Shown here in pieces: positions 56,091 to 64,000 of a stretch of 64,000 nt of DNA. Every line of letters begins with the position of its first letter. Position 1 is the stretch's first letter. Source of the DNA: Sclerodactyla briareus. Taxonomy: Eukaryota > Echinodermata > Holothuroidea > Dendrochirotida > Sclerodactylidae. Position numbers and translations under genes: made by a program. The notes beneath the pieces are model-generated. The model was not told where the DNA came from and did no database searches. It was given only the letters and a program-made list of their open reading frames with translations. The stretch is from NCBI GenBank assembly GCA_026419785.1, contig JAODTK010004921.1, positions 147,757 through 211,756 on the forward strand, in the 5' to 3' direction.

Positions 56091-57568
56091 GTGACACAAC
56101 AACCACAAAACACCTACGCACCACTCCAAAGTGACAACTACGAAGGAATTCGCATGAACGAAGTGGCAAATGCATACATTTCGTAAGAACATGATGAAAC
56201 CAAACTCTAAACATTGTTTTGGCAGTGTACCGTAACCTAGTCCTCTATACTTAATGTTGAACAGCTATTGGTTGTGTCAGTCTTCTCCAGATGGGACCTG
56301 TTTGTTGTTAAAATTGCTCTCGAAAAACCTTACACACCTTGGAAACACATTAAAACACACCTGCTGTTTTTTTAGATATAAAATATTATATATACAAAGT
56401 ATATATTGATCAAGAACGCTCTAATTGCAGAATTGTATCATAAATAGACCCCCCCCTCAACGGGGAGCGTAACTAGTGAGCGGACGAGCACCCAACATAC
56501 CTCTGAGGTCGTACAACGGCAGTAACTTCTGCTGATCGGATGCATGTCAGGTATATGTATCTAACTCCGTTGTATATAGGCAGATATGAGGCATGCAAGA
56601 AATCCCATTGTATTAATCAAAAAAAAAAAAAAATTTTCAATCTATTTCCGTTTTTTCTAAGACTGACAATTTCAACCTACGTACAGATTGAAAGGGAAGT
56701 GGAAGACTAACTACCCCGTAAAATGCTTCTGCGAAATAATTTTCACATTTACGAGGGAGATAGGTTTGAGGTGGTCCTTTCAATCGTTCCGAATTATGGT
56801 ACCCTTCAGGTTTTCGAGCTTGGATATTTGTGTAACGACATATTTTCAAATGGATACACACTCTGTGTAAATGCGAGCACCATCTTCCCAATTTTCTGGA
56901 AACGCTGAATAAAATCTGTCTTGAATAAAAGTACTTTCAAACGATTCTTCTCCCCCCCCCCTCTCTCATATTACGGTATCTCTGGTGCCGATGCATTCCT
57001 GATCATCGAGAACATTACGTTATTTCTGCACTGCCGTAAATATTAACTAAATATAGTGAGTGGTTGCCTTCTGAGTTGTCTGTCTTCCCCATTGCATATG
57101 TGATATATATGTAAGAGGATATTCTGTACAGTGCTAGACAATGTATATAGAGTGAATAAATATGGTGAAAAAAAGTCTTGCAAAATAGTTTATAGCATGG
57201 ACGTAACGAATACACGTCCATTTCTGTTAAGGAACATGCTCCCATAAACATACTTGGATACCCGTTTTCACGTAACAAGAATAAGTCAAAGCATTCTCAC
57301 TAATACCTTCAATGTCTACATGTATACACCTGAAGAGTAACGTTATTGTCTAGAGGGCAACGTTGCAATAGATTAATTAGGCACATCTTCCCATGGCGAA
57401 CAGAATTCGGACTGACCCAGAAATAACCGCAGATGATGTGTTATTCGACTTAGCGGAGAATATTAAAATACAATAAACCTGAGCACTCTTAGTCGTCTGT
57501 GGTAACTAGGGTTCGATGTAGAGACTTCGATGTTACAAAACAATGCGAGCGCCTGATGAAGAACAAGA
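56091..57568. other. Intergenic, no gene seen
   Basis: An A-run at 56619-56632. ORFs near 56637-56908 on both strands are unrecognised. Confidence 0.45.
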
Positions 57569-57985
57569 TTGCCAATGGCACTCTTGCGTAGTCGAATGGG
57601 ATGTCAAGGGGTAGGTCTTCCAATTCCTACTTACTACTTTCTCTTCTTCTCATTACGGGAGTCTACCGCTTTGTTAAGCTATCACAAGCTTGTGGGGAGC
57701 GAATGCCTGCACATGGTATATATGCCGTGTGAGAAACAAAATCAATATCAAATTATATCAAATGCTTGTGGGAATGATTATTATACAGATTTCTGCTTTT
57801 CCATTGAGCAACGCCAGTATCAAAGTCTGCATGATAATGACCTTGGATTGACCGGAGCCCATCAGCCAAATGACTTAGGTAAGCTAAAAACAATCACATG
57901 TCGAATAGTGATAATACATAACATAGCAAACAAGTCAATGTTGGATACTAAATATATTGCAGGTGTTACACATCGCTGTCGATAA
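57569..57985 (+). CDS. Hypothetical 138-codon ORF with possible 84-base intron
   Basis: The longest non-repeat ORF outside the known genes. The middle part is Cys- and Tyr-rich (GSECLHMVYMPCEKQNQYQ, NACGNDYYTDFCFSIEQR). Within it, GTAAGC at 57879 and TTGCAG ending 57962 bound exactly 84 bases, with TACTAAA about 12 bases before the acceptor. Removing it keeps the frame and the same C-terminus (VTHRCR, stop). A pyrimidine tract ending ATTACGGGAG at 57661 could be an upstream acceptor, making this an internal or last exon. No family recognised. Confidence 0.3.
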   Translation: MPMALLRSRMGCQGVGLPIPTYYFLFFSLRESTALLSYHKLVGSECLHMVYMPCEKQNQYQIISNACGNDYYTDFCFSIEQRQYQSLHDNDLGLTGAHQPNDLGKLKTITCRIVIIHNIANKSMLDTKYIAGVTHRCR

Positions 57986-58464
57986 CAGGTAAATTGTAAG
58001 GCGCTTGGGGCATAATGTCTCCAGCAGTTCGGCATGTGAAACCGCTATAAAAGCACTACTGCTTGCACGTGGGTATGTGTGGTGTGCATTTCCGTGCGTT
58101 TTGTGTTTAAGAACATGACCAATTGTCAATCCGCTTGTGACTACCGAAATCAAATAGAGGGCTATAGACAGTTCTAGGAGAGTTTATACCTCTAGGCATG
58201 TTACGAAAACTAGGAGTCCGTTTGTCACGTGAATTGAAAACAGGATTACACAAATATGGGACCCGTCGACCTCTTTTCCGGTTTCATAGCTCAAATGTGA
58301 CACACCAACACAAAACTTAACTGTAATTTTCCTCCGCACAATAGCTCAAATAATTGCCCGTATTGCCCAACATATGAGACAATTATGATAAAAAGTGATG
58401 ACTATGTCTCTTTGTCGGATGCCATCAGTTTCAGGTTGTATAGACAGTTCACACTTTTCTTCTC
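57986..58464. other. Intergenic, no gene seen
   Basis: Nothing recognised. Confidence 0.5.
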
Positions 58465-58740
58465 ACATGGCTGTGGACCTAGGCCAGGCAATCCTATGAC
58501 CTAGCCCAGGCATCCTATGACCTAGCCCAGGCAACAACGACTAACAATCGCAACAGGCTGTGACCTAGCAGGCGATCTAACGATAAACATTATCATACAG
58601 GCTGTTGAACCTAGCCCCCCAGGCAGTCTAAGAAACGCTTATCATACATGGCTGTGACCTAGCCCAGGCCCAGTTAACGATAACGCTATCATACATGGCT
58701 GTGACCTAGCCCAGGCAATCTAACGATATCGCTTATATAC
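58465..58740. repeat. Degenerate minisatellite around GGCTGTGACCTAGCCCAGGC
   Basis: GTGACCTAGCCCAGGC or variants recurs at about 58472, 58497, 58518, 58558, 58605, 58649 and 58700, alternating with AATCTAACGATA-CGCTTATCATACAT. The unit is roughly 50-58 bp when complete, with irregular losses. Confidence 0.85.
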
Positions 58741-59159
58741 TGATAGACGCTGGTTATGTAGAATATTGAATATAAACAAGTCACATTTGGTTACCTGGTT
58801 GTATATGTCAAAGGGATATATATACACAACCGAACAATCTGCATTCAGCCGCCCTACCGATAGCCAGCTATTGCACTAGCTAGGATGTAATGAGTCTCCA
58901 CACACAAGTCCGTGCTGGGAGGCCTATACACTCCGGCGTCCATTTAGACCATTTACGCATACCTACACTCTTCACATCCATGTTGCTCTTCCTGGATTTG
59001 TCGCGCAGCTTGCATGGAATTTTGAGTTGAGTATAACACAAGTTGCCGATACACGTTATACAAACACGAAGCACTGGTGGTCGTTCGGTTTGTAGCTCGA
59101 ACGGAGACTTTGTTCTTCAACTAGCTACATACATTTGAAGCCATGCCCCTCCCGCAAAT
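58741..59159. other. Intergenic, no gene seen
   Basis: Nothing recognised. Confidence 0.5.
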
Positions 59160-59296
59160 AGATAGATCCATGACTGTGACAGGTACCTATAGATCCATGG
59201 CTGTGACAGGTACCTATAGATCCATGGCTTGAGCAGGTAACTATAGATCCTGGCTTGTGACAGGTATTAAGATCCATTCTGTACCGGTACCTATGT
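59160..59296. repeat. 27-bp minisatellite, 5 copies
   Basis: AGATCCATGGCTGTGACAGG plus TACCTAT starts at 59164, 59191, 59218, 59245 and 59270. Later copies are more diverged. An antisense ORF with CHSHGSIGT repeats is its translation. Confidence 0.92.
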
Positions 59297-60959
59297 TTTT
59301 GAATGTATCCAAGCACTACTGTCGATTCCAGCTTGGTTTAGTTATAACAATAACGAACTTCAATCCGATCAGGGAACACTTGTAGCACATGCGTATAACC
59401 AGTAGTTATAGTTGCTTATCGACGAGTTTCATTATAGCTGGCTGTACCATGGGTACCTGCTAATGTTGAGGAAAAAAAAACGACTTTTTATGACGCTTCA
59501 AATTTACGGCCGTGATTTGAATTTTGAAATCATTGAGTTGCAAGTGATTTAGCTATCCTGATGGAACATTATTTCATATGCATGTAGACATCCAGTAGTT
59601 ATACTTGAAATGATAAACTGGGACGACCGATGCTTCATTGCTTCGGAGGGTATGTCCGTCATCACGACTGTCGTATGCATCTATGATGCGGCATAATTGT
59701 CCACCCCCACGCAACCTTCTTTCATCACAAGTATGGCTGTTGCACGAGCAATGACGTGCCCAGTAATTAATATGCATGGTGGACTCCTTAATAAAATGAT
59801 GGCATTCCCAGCTGCCGATATAGGAATGTCAGTAAAACCCTAACTATTCCTCCCTTGTCAAGGTGTCAACATGAAAGATGAAGGATCTCCTCGGAAAAAA
59901 TACATAACGGATTTCCAATTTGTTTTTTGTCACTGCTGTTTTCTGCAATTTAAGACTACCGGTAGCATAGTTATATAAACTGACATGGATCGTAGCCCAC
60001 AATTATATTAAAGGAATCATAGGCCCACGCAAATCCCTTGTTCTTCCTCGGTTATAAATTTGATCTTGAAACTTTCTTTTTGATCAATGTGTGGCTTCGT
60101 GATGGTTAGAACCCCGGATAATTAATTATCTTCCACATTTCCCTCCTGAACCCTATCCGAATTTTTTGTCCAAATATCCATACTATCTGCGGTGTGTTTT
60201 TGGTATCATTCAAAGAAGTTTAGAAAAAATTGTACCTGGCTATAGTTAACTCTCGCTCCAACTCCTGATTTGTGTAATTGAAGTATAAGTCCAGGTAATA
60301 AAATATTTCCCAATTCGTCGTACATGAGGGTATATTTCATACATCCTTACGATCAGGCTATTCCCCTCCCAGTTGAAACCTTTTGTGTCGGGTGTTAATT
60401 TTTTGCACTCAATAGAAGCCATGGGCGTCAACATGTAGTTGGGGGGGGGGGGAATGACCAAAAATGGTGGGGGTCAGATCGTTTAACCGTTCCCCCCCTT
60501 TCCCGGACAGTAAAAAAATAACAGGCACATGGCCGATTTTTCGATGGAAGCAATCTGAAAATTGTTAAGACAATATCCTCTTTCATGGTCCATAACTCGG
60601 ATTTAGGAAGGTTTCCCCTTACATTTTGACACCATCCGCGCAGGCAATCAAGTTAGTGTGCAATTTTCTATAGTACCATTCGTACGACATTCCCTTTTCT
60701 ATTTCGCATCCACCGTCGCACAATTCCGATTCGAGACGTTCTCAGTTCAACTAAACAAAAAATCCAACAATGCCAGCGCTTCTGAGCAAATGACGAGAGA
60801 ATCCTCACAGAAATCGTCAGCCTTTTCGCCCTGTTATGACTGAAGTAGGTAAATTTTTACATTTATATCATATTCAAAATTAATGATATAATGCTCGCAA
60901 GGTCACCCCACAACCACGTGTCGAAAGTTGTGTCCCTTAACCCGAAGCCGTGAACGTGT
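59297..60959. other. Intergenic, no gene seen
   Basis: A G-run at 60440-60451. Nothing coding recognised. Confidence 0.5.
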
Positions 60960-63475
60960 ACCATGCATGCCCCTGACTTTTATTATAGCGGGCTGGCGGT
61001 GATTCACAGAGATAATCATAATTTGATGATGGGTCCTAAACTGATTCAATTTCTGTCTAACCAACCAATAACCGCGTTGGAAATTTGTCCTTCAGTCCCT
61101 ACTTCAGGAGCGACCCCAGGTGAAGATCTGGACCCTACTAGGGCCGAAGTCTAAGGAATTACCCATGTTTCATACGAGTTCTTGAATTTTTAACTCGATA
61201 GGCGTTTGTAAATATGTGATGTAATAATGCTTCGAATGGAAGAAGCCTTGGGACGACTTTTTCTGAAATGAAAAAGAATCTGGTCGAAGGTTTCGTAGGA
61301 AAATTTGTAAAGGAAAAGGCAAAGTACAAATTCCTGAATTTTCTGCAGACTTTTCGATAAAATGTCCGGACAACATATGCAAAAATTTTGGCTAAAAAAA
61401 CTGCTCAGTGATTTCGTGTCCCAAATGGTTGTCCATCATTCCTCTAACGCATACATATATTTAAGCAGAAAAGAAATCATTACCAAGAATTGATCAACAG
61501 TTATATCGCTTCTGTGGCGTAACAAAGTAGTGAACTTTATTAGAGCTGTCTGCTAAAAAAGAGGATTCCATATGCAAGGGCATGGGTGATTCCAAGGCTA
61601 TCTGGAAGCTGCTTAAAAACGCCCAATCCAACAACACCAACATGCAATGTAAACAGAAAATAAGACAATATTAGTGATGATAATGATCTTTTGTCTAGTC
61701 TGTCAAGAATGCTGACGCTTTTTTTTAATTAATTCTTTACGTCGTATCGTCAAATCTGCTATTGATGACAAGTCGAACATCGAAAAGAATATCTGGAAGA
61801 ATGGTGCCTTCACAAATTTATGTTGATGTTGTACATGTAAAAAAAATGCCACGGTTTCTAAACGATTTGTATTGAAATCCCCGTGTTTGAATTAACACTA
61901 GTAAGGCCACTGGCCTAGATAACTAAAGCGCTTATTTTTCAATATTCAGCTACGCAAGGCTGAAGCATTCCTCATATTTAACAGTATATCAGGATTCCAA
62001 TCTTTCCACCCTGTGTAAAAGGCTAATATTGTCCTATTTTCAAATGGGTCCTCATCTTGATGTTTTCGAATTATCGAACCATCTCAATCCTGCCAGTGTT
62101 GGATTAGAGAAGGCACCTTGCGAGACGTCTTTATTGAAGATCGCTAATGACTGTACAAAGTCAATTGACATGGTCAACTTATAGGAATCGGTATTTTCAG
62201 ACCTGAGAAAGCTGCTTCGACTTGATTATCATAGGATTTTATTGATAAGCTCTCAAGTATGGATTGTCAAGAAGATTGTTGACTGGTTTCCGGTCGTATT
62301 TATTCAAAATCGGCATCAATCATAATGAGTGCTCTCAACCGTCCCTGCCTGGACATTGGGTTCCGCATGTATCGATCCTTTGTCCATATTATTTATTTGT
62401 TATAAAGGACTGGTCAAGTCTTATCCTGGGGGTACAGGCAGATTGTATGCTGACGATCCACAGGTCCACATGTAGGGAAGTCCTGTATACCGATTACTTG
62501 TACCCTTAATGCAGATATGGACAGAGTGGTTAAGTTGTGTGCAAATAATAAAATATAAAAATAGCCCAAAAAACAAAAACAAAAAACTATGTTGATTGGG
62601 TTGTAGACAAAAGCTAAACTCAATACCATGTAAGAATTTAAATATTGTTTTTTGGTGATCAAGGTATGCAATGTTTCTAGTTGCAAGATTACTTTTCATT
62701 GGTCGATTTGTTCCTGGGTGACCATGTCGACTATGTTTGCAAGATTGTGTCCTCACGATTAGCCCTCCTCAGACGTCTTATAAACCTAATATTGATATGG
62801 ACACGTGTATACTGTACTATATGGTTATATTCGACCAATATTATAGTATTGTAACTTGGTTAATGGGTGCGAAGCGCGTCACCATGCCCTCGGACTTACC
62901 GCGCTTACAAAGCTCGCCGCTAGTAATATTCCTCGTGCCACTTTCAACAATAGGTCTGGAGTCCTATTTCGCAATCTTAACTGGTCTCTCTGACAAAGTC
63001 TGCAGTAAAATATTGGTGATGGTGTCAAAAGATAGAGGGCTAGCACCCCAGTACCTTTGGGATATGTTCGGTTCATTGGCAGTGTACATGGTCACTTCTG
63101 CGGTCTACCACCCCGAATAAACTTGCTTCTGGAGGGTGGCAAAACCCAGTACGGCATCAAATCGTTTCTCCTGAATAGCAGCCCAAGAATGGAACGAGCT
63201 ACCGGTGGTATTCAGAAGCGCCAACTCCTTAGCCACTTTTGTAAACGACTTGTCAGGAGTGTTTCTTAGAGTTTTTTTTTTACTGTGAACTATATTTAGT
63301 TATAATTTTCACGGTGTTTTTATATATTTTGTAATTTGTTTTTGAACTTTTCTACGTCCAGTCTAGGCCTCCCTAATTTTCTTTAACAATTTCATTATTG
63401 TTTTTTTTACAGGGCCTCGGTGAGATTAGCGCCACCGGCTACCGAGTTCTTCCCTCTTTATGTCGAAAAAAAACT
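60960..63475 (+). mobile_element. Decayed LINE (L2/CR1/Jockey-like), endonuclease relic to 3' end
   Basis: + strand fragments run in the order expected: GLAVIHRDN, resembling the endonuclease segment (about 60990); AIWKLLKNAQ (about 61600); DFIDKLSS and SRRLLTGFRSYLFK (about 62240-62310); LYADDPQVH, the RT catalytic YADD box (about 62444-62470); NADMDRVVK (about 62512); and near the end AAQEWNELPVVFRSANSLAT (about 63165-63235). A 3'UTR with GCGCCACCGGCTACCGAG follows and then A8 at about 63466. Stops and frame changes throughout; inactive. Confidence 0.85.
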
Positions 63476-63712
63476 GGATATCATCAAATATTTGATGATA
63501 TCTCAAATATGATGTCACAAATTTTGTGAGGATACTCTAATTCAATTAGAGATATCACCAATGCAATTATTGCTATCGGTGACTCAGTTATGATATCTAC
63601 CAAAATTAGGTGATATCGTATTGAATTGGCGATGATCCATCAATCGAATAGGTTATATCATGATTTGAGTGCTGATATATACAAATTCATCGTGATATCA
63701 CAATTATATCCC
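63476..63712. repeat. Array of short palindromes built on GATATC
   Basis: A perfect 26-base palindrome at 63478-63503 (GATATCATCAAAT and its mirror) is followed by CTCTAATTCAATTAGAG, ATATCACCAAT, GGTGATATC and TGATATCAC units in both senses at 20-30 base spacing. It abuts the LINE 3' end. Confidence 0.8.
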
Positions 63713-64000
63713 CGCAACGAGAAGTGTTCGGGGAGATTATGGTTTTGACCGTGTCCACGCCGTCTCCGCCGACGCCGTCTCCGTCTCGTCCCCCCCCTCC
63801 GCCGCCGTCTCCGCCGCCGCCGCCGCCGTTACCGAAACTTTAGCTTTAGCGCTCTCATTCTTTAACAATTCATCCGATTGACCCAAACTGGGTAACACGT
63901 CCTTAGTGATTAAATCTCGGATAATTTCGAAATTGGGCTATATGGTATATTTTGCTGCCCTCTATTTGCAGGTTTTCCGCAAAATTTTCAAGTTTGTGCG
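63713..64000. repeat. Dispersed repeat family (GTGTTCGGGGA type), copy 2
   Basis: Matches 51835-52040 (AAGTGTTCGGGGAGATTA, CATCCGAT, CTGCCCTCTATTTGCAGGTT). An internal (CCG)n-rich tract at 63775-63830 is absent from copy 1. It runs off the window end. Confidence 0.75.

Noticed and set aside
59125-59316. ORF with CHSHGSIGT repeats
   Set aside because: Translation of the 27-bp minisatellite.
62414-62756. - strand ORFs of 90 and 111 codons
   Set aside because: Antisense to the LINE reverse-transcriptase relic.
1-64000. CRISPR arrays, rRNA genes and intact tRNA genes
   Set aside because: None found by eye. The tandem repeats lack unique spacers of constant length and the tRNA-like pieces are SINE relics.

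Overview
The window is animal nuclear DNA with long introns and a heavy load of repeats. It holds two genes I can name from their protein sequence, four decayed non-LTR retrotransposons (LINEs), SINE-like fragments, a hAT-like MITE and many tandem arrays. Split GT-AG exons, the two conserved metazoan genes and the abundance of AGGTCA-rich repeats suggest a marine invertebrate. An echinoderm such as a sea cucumber is my best guess, but the sequence alone does not prove it.

Region 2.7-19.0 kb, + strand: an eight-exon lysosomal/secreted alpha-L-fucosidase gene (GH29), with signal peptide, catalytic Asp, acid/base Glu and stop codon all visible. Intron 6 carries a 308-bp satellite. Intron 7 (7.5 kb) carries the most unusual structure here. 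The last 67-70 bases of exon 7, the 5' splice site and the following G-rich intron start have been amplified into a tandem array of about 11 full and 3 truncated units. The array plus a 0.95-kb tail is itself duplicated (offset about 1,945 bp). This creates a ladder of decoy exon ends and splice donors inside the gene that seeded it.

Region 19-40 kb is intergenic: a 58-bp satellite (10 full units), a hairpin element on both sides of it, SINE-like repeats, a LINE 3' end, 192-bp and ~150-bp tandem repeats and a hAT-like MITE whose left end is triplicated. Region 40.1-45.6 kb, - strand: a two-exon gene of the USH1G(SANS)/ANKS4B family (ankyrin repeats, then a SAM domain and a hydrophobic C-terminus), with a 5'-truncated LINE in its 4.2-kb intron. 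Region 45.6-64 kb is intergenic: two more LINE relics, several minisatellites, a poly-C tract, a dispersed repeat family and one unrecognised 138-codon ORF.

Both recognisable genes need several one- or two-base shifts to read through, while flanking codons and splice sites are perfect. I read this as residual long-read indel error rather than gene death. The two genes show no functional link: one is a lysosomal glycosidase, the other a scaffold of actin-based protrusions.
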